A stretch of 64,000 nucleotides of DNA. Origin: Streptomyces corallincola (GTDB lineage: Bacteria; Actinomycetota; Actinomycetes; Streptomycetales; Streptomycetaceae). A program made the position numbers and the translations under genes. Shown here in pieces: positions 25,802-34,045 of the stretch; positions within the stretch are counted from its first letter, which is position 1, and every line of letters begins with the position of its first letter. The stretch is from NCBI RefSeq assembly GCF_019104725.1, contig NZ_JAHRXF010000002.1, positions 62,001 through 126,000 on the forward strand, read 5' to 3'. A model generated the notes under the pieces. That model was given only the letters and a program-made list of their open reading frames with translations. It made no database searches and was not told the origin of the DNA.

Positions 25802-26796
25802 GCGGCTTCGGCGGATTCCTGCTGCGCAGGACCCTGGGCACGGTCGTCACCCTGCTCGCCATCTCGGTCCTGGTCTACGTCGTCTTCTACGCCACCCCCG
25901 GCAACGTCGCCCAGATCAGCTGCGGCCCGCGCTGCTCACCCGCCCAGGTGCACCAGGTGGCCGAGCAACTGCGCCTCGGCGACCCGCTGTACCTGCGCTA
26001 CTGGCACTTCCTCGAAGGCATCGTCGCCGGTCAGGACCTGTCCACCGGCACCTCGGTCGCGCACTGCTCCGCACCCTGCCTCGGGGTGTCGTACCAGGAC
26101 GACCAGCAGGTCACGGGCATCATCCTCACCAAGCTCCCGGTCAGCCTCTCGCTGGTGGCCGGTGCGATGGTCCTGTGGCTCGTCATCGGCGTCGGCACCG
26201 GCGTGCTCTCCGCCTGGCGGCGCGGCCGGTTCACCGAGCGCGTGCTGACCGGGCTGACCCTGGCGGGCTGGGCGACCCCGGTGTTCGTCCTCGGACTCGT
26301 CCTGATGATCGTCGTCTGCGGGCAGCTCCAGCTGCTGCCGTTCCCGCAGTACGTCGGCTTCGGTGAGGACCCCGAGCAGTGGGCGTGGAACCTGCTGCTG
26401 CCCTGGCTGTCGTTCGCGCTGGTCGAGGCGGCGCCGTTCGCCCGGCTGACCCGCGCCGCGATGCTGGAGACCCTCGCGGAGGACCACATCCGCACCTTCC
26501 GCGCCTACGGGGTGAGCGAGCGGACCATCGTCGTACGGCACGCCCTGCGCGGGGCGCTCGCGCCGGTCATCGCGCTGAACGCCAACAACGTCGGCTCGGC
26601 CATCGGCGGCGCGGTCCTCATGGAGTCGCTGTTCGGGCTGCCCGGCATCGGACAGGAACTGGTGCACGCGGTCAAGGTCGTCGATCTGCCCGTGGTCACC
26701 GGCATGGTCCTGGTCATCGGCTTCTTCGTGGTCATCGCCAACGCCCTCGCGGACGTGCTGTTCGCGGTGGCCGACCGACGGGTGGTACTCGCATGA
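25798..26796 (+). CDS. peptide ABC transporter permease, DppB/OppB type
   Basis: A 332-residue permease. The N-terminal FLLRRTLGTVVTLLAISVLVYVVFYATPG is typical of the B-type subunit, followed by a periplasmic loop with two Cys pairs (CGPRCS, CSAPC), five further helices and the coupling loop TFRAYGVSERTIVVRHALRGALAPV. The ATG overlaps the stop of the C-type gene (ATGA), and its own stop overlaps the ATPase start in the same way, so three subunits are translationally coupled. Confidence 0.92.
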   Translation: MSGFGGFLLRRTLGTVVTLLAISVLVYVVFYATPGNVAQISCGPRCSPAQVHQVAEQLRLGDPLYLRYWHFLEGIVAGQDLSTGTSVAHCSAPCLGVSYQDDQQVTGIILTKLPVSLSLVAGAMVLWLVIGVGTGVLSAWRRGRFTERVLTGLTLAGWATPVFVLGLVLMIVVCGQLQLLPFPQYVGFGEDPEQWAWNLLLPWLSFALVEAAPFARLTRAAMLETLAEDHIRTFRAYGVSERTIVVRHALRGALAPVIALNANNVGSAIGGAVLMESLFGLPGIGQELVHAVKVVDLPVVTGMVLVIGFFVVIANALADVLFAVADRRVVLA

Positions 26797-28385
26797 GCCT
26801 CGTGGACGTCAGCGGTCTGACCGTCGAGTTCGGTGCCCTGCGCGCCGTGGACGGGCTCTCCTTCACCCTGGAGAAGGGCGCCGCCCTCGCCCTCGTCGGC
26901 GAGTCCGGCTCCGGCAAGTCCACCGTCGCGGGCGCGCTGCTCGGGCTGCACCGGGGCACCGGCGCACGGGTCGGCGGCACGGTCCGGGTGGCCGGTACCG
27001 ACGTCGGCGCCGCCTCCGAACAGGAACTGCGGCGGCTGCGCGGTGCCGGGGCGGCGATGGTCTTCCAGGACCCGCTGTCCTCCCTCGACCCGTACTACGC
27101 GGTCGGGGACCAGATCGCGGAGGTGCTGCGGGTGCACGGCCGGATCTCCCGGCGCGCCGCCCGCGCCCGCGCCGTCGAGGTGCTGGACCGGGTCGGCATC
27201 CCGGACGCCGCCCGGCGTGCCCGGTCCCGCCCGCACGAGTTCAGCGGCGGCATGCGGCAGCGCGCCCTCATCGCCATGTCGCTCGCCTGCTCGCCCGACC
27301 TGCTCATCGCGGACGAGCCCACCACCGCGCTCGACGTCACCGTCCAGGCCCAGATCCTCGACCTGCTGCACACCCTGCGCGAGGAGACCGGCATGGGCCT
27401 CCTCCTCGTCACCCACGACGTGGGCGTGGCCGCCGAGAGCGTGGACGAGGTGCTGGTCATGCGGCACGGACGGCAGGTCGAGCACGGCCCGGTCGCGGAC
27501 GTGCTCGGCAGACCCGCGCACGCCTACACCCGCGCCCTGCTCGACGCCGTCCCGCGGCTGGACGCCCGCCGGGACACCTCGGTCGCGGGCGACGAGGTCG
27601 TCCTGGAGGCGACCGGACTGCGCCGCCGGTTCGGGCGCGGCAGGCGGGCGTTCGACGCCGTGGACGACATCTCGCTGACCGTCCGCCGGGGCGAGACCCT
27701 CGGAGTGGTCGGGGAGAGCGGCAGCGGCAAGACCACCCTCGGCCGGATGCTGGTCGGACTGCTGGAGCCGACCTCGGGCACCGTCCGCCACGACGGGCGG
27801 ACCCGCACCGGGACCGACCCGAGCGTGCAGATGGTGTTCCAGGACCCGGTCTCCTCCCTCAACCCCCGCCGCAGCGTGGGCGAATCGGTCGCGGACCCGC
27901 TCCGGGCGCGCGGCGAGAAGGACGAGCGGGCGGTCCGCGAGCGGGTGACCGGGCTGCTGGAACGCGTCGGCCTGGAAGCCGCCCACTACGACCGCTACCC
28001 GCACGAGTTCAGCGGGGGCCAGCGCCAGCGCGTCGGCATCGCCCGCGCGCTCGCCGCCGAACCCCGTGTCATCGTCTGCGACGAGCCGGTCTCCGCGCTC
28101 GACGTCACCACCCAGGCCCAGGTCATCGACCTGCTCGGGGAACTCCAGCGGGAACTGGGCCTCGCCCTGGTCTTCATCGCCCACGACCTCGCCGTGGTCC
28201 GCCAGGTCAGCGACCGGGTGCTGGTCATGCGGCGGGGACGCGCGGTGGAGTCCGGGCCCGCCGACCGGATCTACGAGCAGCCGCAGGACCCGTACACCCG
28301 CCAACTCCTCGCCGCCGTACCGGCGTTGGACCCGGCCCTGGCCGCCGAACGGCGGGCGGCGCGGCGGGAACCCGCAGTGGCGTGA
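26793..28385 (+). CDS. peptide ABC transporter ATPase, fused DppD-DppF type
   Basis: A 530-residue protein with two complete ABC ATPase domains. Domain 1: Walker A GESGSGKST, signature EFSGGMRQR, Walker B LLIADEPT. Domain 2: GESGSGKTT, EFSGGQRQR, VIVCDEPV. Each also has its H-loop (LVTHD, FIAHD). Fusion of D and F subunits into one chain is a frequent actinobacterial arrangement. It powers peptide import with the two upstream permeases. The operon ends here; a small transposable element follows 79 bases later. Confidence 0.93.
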   Translation: MSLVDVSGLTVEFGALRAVDGLSFTLEKGAALALVGESGSGKSTVAGALLGLHRGTGARVGGTVRVAGTDVGAASEQELRRLRGAGAAMVFQDPLSSLDPYYAVGDQIAEVLRVHGRISRRAARARAVEVLDRVGIPDAARRARSRPHEFSGGMRQRALIAMSLACSPDLLIADEPTTALDVTVQAQILDLLHTLREETGMGLLLVTHDVGVAAESVDEVLVMRHGRQVEHGPVADVLGRPAHAYTRALLDAVPRLDARRDTSVAGDEVVLEATGLRRRFGRGRRAFDAVDDISLTVRRGETLGVVGESGSGKTTLGRMLVGLLEPTSGTVRHDGRTRTGTDPSVQMVFQDPVSSLNPRRSVGESVADPLRARGEKDERAVRERVTGLLERVGLEAAHYDRYPHEFSGGQRQRVGIARALAAEPRVIVCDEPVSALDVTTQAQVIDLLGELQRELGLALVFIAHDLAVVRQVSDRVLVMRRGRAVESGPADRIYEQPQDPYTRQLLAAVPALDPALAAERRAARREPAVA

Positions 28386-28464
28386 GGGTCCGGGAACGGA
28401 TCACCGAGGCCCGGGAGCGGGGAGTCACGCACGCCGTGGCTCCCCCATCCATGCCGCTGACCCT

Positions 28465-28643
28465 CTAGGGCCTGTCTTCACACTCTCCTCTGCCCCGCGA
28501 CGCCCGGCACGCCCTCTCGCCGCACCGGCCGCGATCCCGAGTACGCCCAGTACGAGGGATCACGGCCGGCACGCCGAGAGCACGCACCGGACGCCGCGGG
28601 GCCGTCCTCCGGACGACGAGGAGAGTGTGAAGACAGGCCCTAG
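28465..28643. mobile_element. MITE-like element with 26-bp perfect inverted ends
   Basis: The left end (28465-28490) starting CTAGGGCCTGTCTTCACACT and the right end (28618-28643) are exact reverse complements over 26 bases. CTAG occurs at both extreme ends; because it is self-complementary it can be read as the tip of the inverted repeat or as a target duplication. The 127 bases between the ends have no ORF and are themselves roughly palindromic (CGATCCC...GGGATCACGG around 28531-28566), so the whole element folds into one long hairpin. This is the structure of a miniature inverted-repeat element moved by a transposase supplied elsewhere. No transposase gene is in the window. CTAG targets are used by some IS5-group elements, but the family is not established. 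Confidence 0.8.
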
Positions 28644-28691
28644 CGCGTCGAAACGCGCGCCGCGCGGGAAAGTTACGCCCGTTCACCCCTT

Positions 28692-28729
28692 CCGGTGGCG
28701 CGACGGACAACCGTCCGTCGCGCCACCGG
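28692..28729. terminator. 17-bp perfect hairpin upstream of the glycosyltransferase gene
   Basis: Arms CCGGTGGCGCGACGGAC (28692-28708) and its exact complement (28713-28729) surround a four-base loop AACC. It lies after the peptide transporter operon and the MITE, 77 bases before the next start codon. It has no T-run, but perfect stems of this kind act as terminators in GC-rich actinomycetes; it could also be a leader element of the downstream locus. Confidence 0.6.
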
Positions 28730-28806
28730 CTTGTCCGCATACGTTCGTCCCGCTGCGAGCCGCCGACCAACGGCGGCCCCATTCACGGGAGATCGGGGGT
28801 GCACAG

Positions 28807-30540
28807 GTGCGCGTGGGGATGCTTACGGAGGGTGGTTACCCGTATGTGGGCGGTGACGCCGGACCGTGGTGCGACCGGCTCGTGCGCGGGCTCGCACCAC
28901 ACGAGTTCGACCTCTACGCGCTCAGCCGCAGCCGCCATCAGGAAGAGGCGGGGCGCCTTCCGCTCCCCGCCCATGTCCGCCGGGTGCGCACCGCGCCGCT
29001 GTGGACGGCCGAGGGCGACGGGGTCGTGTACGGACGGCGCGCGCGCCGTCGCTTCACCGAGCACTACGGCGAACTGGTGGCCGTCGTCTGCGCCGACGCG
29101 GGCGCCGAGGCGGGCGCCGGGCGTCCCGAGGACTTCGCCGCCCTTCTGGCGGACCGTTTCGCCAACGCCCTCCACGGGCTCGCGGACCTCGCCCGTGACG
29201 AGGGCGGACTGGTCGGCGCGCTCCGCTCCGACACCGCGCTGCGCCTCCTGGAGCGGGCCTGCCGGGCGCCGGGGGCGCTGCGGGCGGCGCGCGAGGCACG
29301 CGTCCCCGATCTGCTGACGGTCACCGCGCACCTCGAAGGCGCCCTGCGCCCCCTCTCCCTCGACTGGTACGGCGACGACGACCTCGGCAGCGCCGATCTC
29401 TGCCACGCCACGGCGGGCGGCCCGGCCGCGCTGCCCGGCCTGCTCGCCCGGCACTTCGCGGACGTACCGCTCCTCGTCACCGAGTACGGCGTCCCGCTGC
29501 GCTCGCACTACCTCGCGCTCGGCCCCGGCACCGCGGCCCCCTCGGTCCGCGCCCTGCTCGCCGCGTTCCACGGGCGCCTCGCCGCCGAGGTCTACCGGCG
29601 CGCCGCCCTCCTCACGCCCGGCAACGCGCACGCCCGCCGCTGGCAGGAGCGGTGCGGTGCCGAACGCGCCCGCATCCGCACCGTGCACCCCGGCATGGAC
29701 GCCGCCCGGTTCGCGGAGGCGGGGGAGGGGCCCGACCGGTCCGACCCCGACACACTGGTCTGGGTCGGCCGGGTGGAGCCCGCCAAGGACCTCGTCTCGC
29801 TGCTGCACGCCTTCGCGGAGGTACGGCGCGAGGTGCCCGCCGCCCGGCTGCGGATCGTCGGCGGCGCGGACGGTCCCGACGGCGCCGCCTATCTCGGGCA
29901 CTGCCGCGCGCTGGCCGCCCAGTTGTTCCCCGACGAGGCCGACGGGGTGCACTCGGTCGGGGACAACCCCGTCTCCTTCGAGGAGATCGGCGGTCCCGAG
30001 GCGCCCACGGCCGCCGACGTGTACGCCTCAGGCGCGCTCGTCGTGCTCTCCAGCGTGGTCGAGGGCTTCCCGGTCACGCTGGCCGAGGCGATGTTCTGCG
30101 CACGGGCCACCGTCTCCACCGACGCCGGTGCGGTGGTCGAGGTCATCGGCGGCACCGGGCTCGTGGTGCCGCCGCGCAATCCCCGCGCGCTCGCGGAGGC
30201 GTGCGTGGCGCTGCTGCGCGACCCCGAGCGCCGTGCGCGCCTCGGTGCCGCCGCGCGCGCCCGCGCCCTCGAACTCTTCACCGTCGAGCAGAACATCACG
30301 GCGTTTCACGGCCTCTACCTGGAGGTCGTCTCCCGCAGCCCCGTCCGCCGGGTCCTCCTCGACGACTCCGGCGAACCCCTCCCCTTCGCCGCCCCCGCCG
30401 AGGCGCACGTCCCCGTCCGCTGGCACGGCCCGACCGCACGCGTCCTCACCCGGCGCGCGCCGGGCTGGGCGGCCGGAGGACCGGTCAGCGCGACGGGCGT
30501 CGCGGCGAGCGCGGCCGGTGTGCCGGAGGGGGCGCGATGA
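28807..30540 (+). CDS. PelF-like family 4 glycosyltransferase (DUF3492)
   Basis: A 577-residue cytoplasmic glycosyltransferase. The N-terminus MRVGMLTEGGYPYVGGDAGP matches the start of PelF-type enzymes (EGTYPYVxGG), and the long N-terminal half is the DUF3492 region. The C-terminal half is a GT4 Rossmann domain: VWVGRVEPAKDLVSLLHAF, RLRIVGGADGPDG, and VLSSVVEGFPVTLAEAMFCA containing the donor-binding EGFPxxxxEA motif. PelF uses UDP-sugars to build the Pel polysaccharide. The GTG at 28807 starts the conserved N-terminus. Its stop overlaps the ATG of the next gene, so the two are coupled. The C-terminal 60 residues are a variable Pro/Ala-rich extension. Confidence 0.85.
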   Translation: MRVGMLTEGGYPYVGGDAGPWCDRLVRGLAPHEFDLYALSRSRHQEEAGRLPLPAHVRRVRTAPLWTAEGDGVVYGRRARRRFTEHYGELVAVVCADAGAEAGAGRPEDFAALLADRFANALHGLADLARDEGGLVGALRSDTALRLLERACRAPGALRAAREARVPDLLTVTAHLEGALRPLSLDWYGDDDLGSADLCHATAGGPAALPGLLARHFADVPLLVTEYGVPLRSHYLALGPGTAAPSVRALLAAFHGRLAAEVYRRAALLTPGNAHARRWQERCGAERARIRTVHPGMDAARFAEAGEGPDRSDPDTLVWVGRVEPAKDLVSLLHAFAEVRREVPAARLRIVGGADGPDGAAYLGHCRALAAQLFPDEADGVHSVGDNPVSFEEIGGPEAPTAADVYASGALVVLSSVVEGFPVTLAEAMFCARATVSTDAGAVVEVIGGTGLVVPPRNPRALAEACVALLRDPERRARLGAAARARALELFTVEQNITAFHGLYLEVVSRSPVRRVLLDDSGEPLPFAAPAEAHVPVRWHGPTARVLTRRAPGWAAGGPVSATGVAASAAGVPEGAR

Positions 30541-32033
30541 GGGGGGCGGGGGAGCCGGGTGGGAGTGCTCCGGGTGCGGAGCGGGACGTCGCCGGTGCCG
30601 AAGGTGCTCTACCGGTCGGCGGGGTACGGGGTGAGGTACCGGTGCTCGGCCTCGCGTCGCTCGACGGCGCGCGGGGTGCCGCTTCCGACTCGGGCCGGGT
30701 GGACCCCGTACGGCCCGCCGGTGCGCGGGGCGACGGCCCGCCCGCGCCGGACGCCGAGCCGCTCACCGGTGCCCGCACCGGCCCGCCCGCCGCGCCCGGT
30801 GACGTACCGCCCACCCGCTCCGCGCCCGGCGCGCGTGCCGACGGGTCCGCTCCGGCGCACTCGGCGCCCCCCGCACGCCCCCCGGCGGACCCCGGCACCG
30901 ACACCCCGGCCCGCCCCCGGAGACCCGCACCCCGCCGGGGTGCCGCCGACCCCGTGAAGGCGTTGCTGCACCGGCACCGGGAGCTGTGCGAACGGGCGGT
31001 GGACCCGTTGGAGATCGCGGCGGGGCTGGAGGCGCACGGGGTCACCGACCGGACCGCGGCGCGGTTCCGGCACCGGGACGTGTTCTCGCTGGCCGAGGAG
31101 TTGTACGCGCGGGTGCCCCGGGACGGCGCGGCGCCCGCCGGGTTCGGACCGGCGCCCGCGCCCCGCGTGCGCGCCGGGCGCGTGCTGCTCGCCGCGCTGC
31201 CCGGTGCGGTGGGCGCCGCCGCCGTGGCCGGGCTGCGGCTCACCGAGGGCCGCCCGCGCGCGCTGGTCGCGCTCGCCGCCGTCCTCGCGCTGGGGCTCGC
31301 CGTCCGCGCGGTGCTGCGGCACGGTCCGCTCGCCGCCGCGCCCGGCGGCGCCCCGTGGCGCACCGCGTCCGCCACGCGGGTGTGGACGGTCTGGCTGCTC
31401 GGGTACGCCCTGCTCGGCGACGGGTTCGTCCGCGTCGTCACCGGGGGCGGGCCCGACGCCCTGCCCACCGGCGCGCCGGACGCGCCCTGGGCCACCGCGA
31501 CCGCGCCCGTGCTCGCCCTCGCGCTGTCCTGCGTCCCCGCCGCCCTCGCCGCGCACCTGCTGGCCGCCGGTGCCCGGCGCAGGCTCGCGGGGAGCCGGGG
31601 GCTCGGGGACTTCACGTCCGCCGCACGCCCGCTGCTGCTCGGTACGGTCGCGGTGTACGTCGCCGCCCTCGCCGGTCTGCTCGCGCTCTGCGGTGCCGTA
31701 CTGGGGGAGTCCCCCGCCTACCCGCAGGCGCTCACGCTCGGCACGTCGCTGCTGCTCGGCCGGCTGCTGGTGACCCACGGCCATCGGTACGCCCCCGCCG
31801 TCGTGCTCGGGGTGATGGCGGGCGGCGAGGTGCTGGCGCCCGCGCTGCTGCTTGCCGGGCGGCTGCCCGGTTGCGCGTTCCTGGCCGCGCCCGTGGAGGC
31901 GCTGACCAGCGCGTGGGGGGCGGGGGCGGTGCCGGTTCTCGCCTGTGCGGGGGGCGCCGTCGCTCTCCTCGCGCACGCTCTGCGGACCCTGACCCGCGCG
32001 TCGGCGTACGCACGCGGCGGGGCGGACGGATGA
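30537..32033 (+). CDS. polytopic membrane protein paired with the PelF-like enzyme
   Basis: A 498-residue protein not assigned to a named family. Residues 1-135 are Pro/Ala/Gly-rich and disordered. A conserved-looking cytoplasmic helix block (LLHRHRELCERAVDPLEIAA, then FRHRDVFSLAEELYARVP) follows, and residues about 205-490 contain eight membrane helices. The ATGA overlap with the glycosyltransferase implies stoichiometric synthesis and a joint role, for example as flippase or export partner (the place PelG takes in Pel systems), but no PelG motif was recognised. Third-position G/C remains high, so the Pro-rich start is probably coding. Confidence 0.7.
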   Translation: MRGAGEPGGSAPGAERDVAGAEGALPVGGVRGEVPVLGLASLDGARGAASDSGRVDPVRPAGARGDGPPAPDAEPLTGARTGPPAAPGDVPPTRSAPGARADGSAPAHSAPPARPPADPGTDTPARPRRPAPRRGAADPVKALLHRHRELCERAVDPLEIAAGLEAHGVTDRTAARFRHRDVFSLAEELYARVPRDGAAPAGFGPAPAPRVRAGRVLLAALPGAVGAAAVAGLRLTEGRPRALVALAAVLALGLAVRAVLRHGPLAAAPGGAPWRTASATRVWTVWLLGYALLGDGFVRVVTGGGPDALPTGAPDAPWATATAPVLALALSCVPAALAAHLLAAGARRRLAGSRGLGDFTSAARPLLLGTVAVYVAALAGLLALCGAVLGESPAYPQALTLGTSLLLGRLLVTHGHRYAPAVVLGVMAGGEVLAPALLLAGRLPGCAFLAAPVEALTSAWGAGAVPVLACAGGAVALLAHALRTLTRASAYARGGADG

Positions 32034-32081
32034 CGCCCGTGCGTACCTCTTCCTCCGCCCCCGCCGCCCCTCACCGTCCCG

Positions 32082-32153
32082 TCCCCGGGGGGCTCCGCCC
32101 CCTCGCCTCCCGCCCCGGCCCTTCGGGCCCCGTCCTCGAACGCCGGACGGGCC
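32082..32153. repeat. GC-rich intergenic repeat of the common Streptomyces type
   Basis: The gap between the membrane protein and epimerase genes carries GGGGGGCTCCGCCCC, then GGCCCTTCGGGCC (hairpin 32117-32129), then CGAACGCCGGACGGGCC. This combination of small inverted repeats is remembered as a recurrent intergenic motif in Streptomyces chromosomes. It may act as a weak terminator or RNA stabiliser and splits the four-gene locus into two pairs. Confidence 0.6.
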
Positions 32154-32220
32154 GGACGCGGCGGGGCGGGGCGGATGGGGACGTACTCAACCCCTCGAAG
32201 GACTCGAAGGAGAAGCACAG

Positions 32221-32277
32221 ATGACCACCTCCCGACACGGGGCGTCCGCGGCGCACACACCGGGAGCCGCGCGATGA
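32221..32277 (+). CDS. 18-residue ORF translationally coupled to the epimerase gene
   Basis: The frame encodes MTTSRHGASAAHTPGAAR. It has an excellent ribosome site (GAAGGAG nine bases upstream), and its TGA overlaps the ATG of the epimerase (ATGA at 32274-32277). The epimerase ATG itself has only a poor ribosome site (GGGAGCCGCGCG). The peptide has no obvious function of its own and may serve as a translation-loading leader. Confidence 0.55.
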   Translation: MTTSRHGASAAHTPGAAR

Positions 32278-33233
32278 GGGTTCTGCTGATCGGAGCCAAC
32301 GGGTATCTCGGCCGCTTCGTCGCCGACCGGCTGCTCGCCGACCCGGCGGTCCAGCTCACCGCGCTCGGCCGCGGCGACGACGCCGACGTCCGCTTCGACC
32401 TGGCCACCGGCAGCCCGGGCGCGCTCACCCGCTTCCTGGACGCGGTGCACCCCGGCGTCGTGGTGAACTGCGCGGGCGCCACCCGCGGCGGCGCCCGTGA
32501 CCTCGTACGGCACAACACCGTGGCCGTGGCCACCGTCTGCGAGGCGCTGCGGCGCAGCGGGTGCGGGGCGCGGCTGGTGCAGCTGGGCTGCGGCTCGGAG
32601 TACGGGCCGAGCCAGCCGGGCTCGTCCACCGCCGAGGACGCCGTACCGCGCCCCGGCGGGCCGTACGGCGTGAGCAAGCTCGCCGCGACCGAGCTGGTGC
32701 TCGGCTCCGGGCTGGACGCGGTGGTGCTGCGGGTGTTCTCCCCGGCCGGGCCCGGCACCCCGGCGGGCTCCCCGCTGGGGCGGCTCGCGGAGGCGATGCG
32801 CCGGGCGATGCAGGCGGGGGACGGCGAGCTGAAGCTCGGCGGCCTCGGTGTCCAGCGGGACTTCGTGGACGTACGGGACGTGGCGCGCGCGGTGCACGCG
32901 GCCTCGCTCTCCGCCGCGCAGGGCGTCATCAACATCGGCTCCGGACGCGCGGTCCGGCTGCGGGACGCCGCCGGGGTGCTCGCGCGGGTCGCGGGGTACG
33001 GCGGCTCGCTGCACGAACTCGACGCCCCGCCCGGCCCGCTGCGCGCCACCATCGGGCACCCCCGCTCCGACCCCGACCACGCGGCCCCGGTGGCGTACCC
33101 CTACCCGGACGGCTGCGGCAGCTGGCAGCAGGCGGACGTGCGGACCGCGCGCGACCGGCTCGGCTGGCGGCCCCGGATCAACCTGGAGGAGTCGCTCGCG
33201 GACATCTGGATGGAGGCGGCATGCCGCATCTGA
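32274..33233 (+). CDS. NAD-dependent sugar epimerase/dehydratase (extended SDR)
   Basis: A 319-residue nucleotide-sugar enzyme. MRVLLIGANGYLGRFVADRL gives the GxxGxxG dinucleotide site, VVNCAGATRGG the second strand, and YGVSKLA the YxxxK catalytic pair; LGCGSEYGP supplies the Ser/Thr region. The C-terminal half binds the sugar nucleotide and includes VQRDFVDVRDVARAV. It is typical of UDP-glucose 4-epimerase or dTDP-sugar reductase relatives. Within this locus it may provide a UDP-hexosamine (for example UDP-GalNAc) for the glycosyltransferase; that is inference. Its last 13 bases overlap the next gene. Confidence 0.85.
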   Translation: MRVLLIGANGYLGRFVADRLLADPAVQLTALGRGDDADVRFDLATGSPGALTRFLDAVHPGVVVNCAGATRGGARDLVRHNTVAVATVCEALRRSGCGARLVQLGCGSEYGPSQPGSSTAEDAVPRPGGPYGVSKLAATELVLGSGLDAVVLRVFSPAGPGTPAGSPLGRLAEAMRRAMQAGDGELKLGGLGVQRDFVDVRDVARAVHAASLSAAQGVINIGSGRAVRLRDAAGVLARVAGYGGSLHELDAPPGPLRATIGHPRSDPDHAAPVAYPYPDGCGSWQQADVRTARDRLGWRPRINLEESLADIWMEAACRI

Positions 33234-33982
33234 CCGGCACCGCGAGCACCGGTACCGGACTGCGCACCGGCCTCGGCGTCCCCGGCTACGCCCATCCGCT
33301 GGTCGCCCCGGCCCAGTGGGAGCGGCTCGCCCGGCCCGGCACCCCGCTGGACTGGGTCGTGCTGAACGTGGCGAACGGGCCCGGCACCCGGCCCGACCCA
33401 CACTGCCTGGAGGCGGCCGGGCGGCTGCGCAACGCGGGGGTGCGGGTGCTCGGGCACCTCGACCTGGCGTACGGCGCCCGGTCGTTCGGGGACCTGCTCA
33501 CCGACGCGCACCGGCACCTCGACTGGTACCGCGCGGACGGCTTCTTCCTGGACCGGTGCCCGTCCGGCCGCGAGGGTCTGCCCGGGGTGCGGCGCGCGGC
33601 GGGCACCCTGCGCCGGATCAGCGACGACCCGCACCTCGTGTTCGGGCACGGCACCCATCCGCATCCGGCGTACGCGGAGCACGCCGACCAGCTGGTGACG
33701 TTCGCCGGATCGTGGATCGACTACCGCTTCTCGCAGGTCGCGGAGTGGACGGCGGACTATCCGCCGGACCGGTTCTGCCACTTCGTGCACGGGATGCCGC
33801 GCGGGCATCTGGAGGAGGCGCTGCGCATCGCCCGCTGGCAGGGGGCGGCGACGATCTACTTCACCGACCGCACCGACGGCGGCGGCCGGGACACCCGCGG
33901 GGCGCCCGGCGACCCCTGGGAGGCCATGCCCGGCTACTGGGACGACATCGTCTCGCGGCTCGGGACGGGTGTCTCGGAATGA
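33221..33982 (+). CDS. spherulin-4-like (spherulation-specific family 4) protein
   Basis: A 253-residue TIM-barrel-like protein related to spherulin 4 glycoside hydrolases, a superfamily whose members cut GalNAc-containing polysaccharides (fungal Sph3, PelA hydrolase domain). Typical blocks are GVPGYAHPL, LDWVVLNVANGPGTRPDP, LGHLDLAYGARSFGDLL and the active-site strand DGFFLDRCPSG. Active relatives usually have an Asp-Glu pair at this strand; here it is Asp-Arg. No signal peptide is visible, so it is probably cytoplasmic. The start overlaps the epimerase end by 13 bases. A promoter-sized gap of 63 bases follows before moeZ. Confidence 0.8.
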   Translation: MPHLTGTASTGTGLRTGLGVPGYAHPLVAPAQWERLARPGTPLDWVVLNVANGPGTRPDPHCLEAAGRLRNAGVRVLGHLDLAYGARSFGDLLTDAHRHLDWYRADGFFLDRCPSGREGLPGVRRAAGTLRRISDDPHLVFGHGTHPHPAYAEHADQLVTFAGSWIDYRFSQVAEWTADYPPDRFCHFVHGMPRGHLEEALRIARWQGAATIYFTDRTDGGGRDTRGAPGDPWEAMPGYWDDIVSRLGTGVSE

Positions 33983-34045
33983 CGGGGCGCGTGGCAGTGT
34001 TACGAGGAGAACCACTGTTGTGATCGACCGATCAACGGAGCCCCC

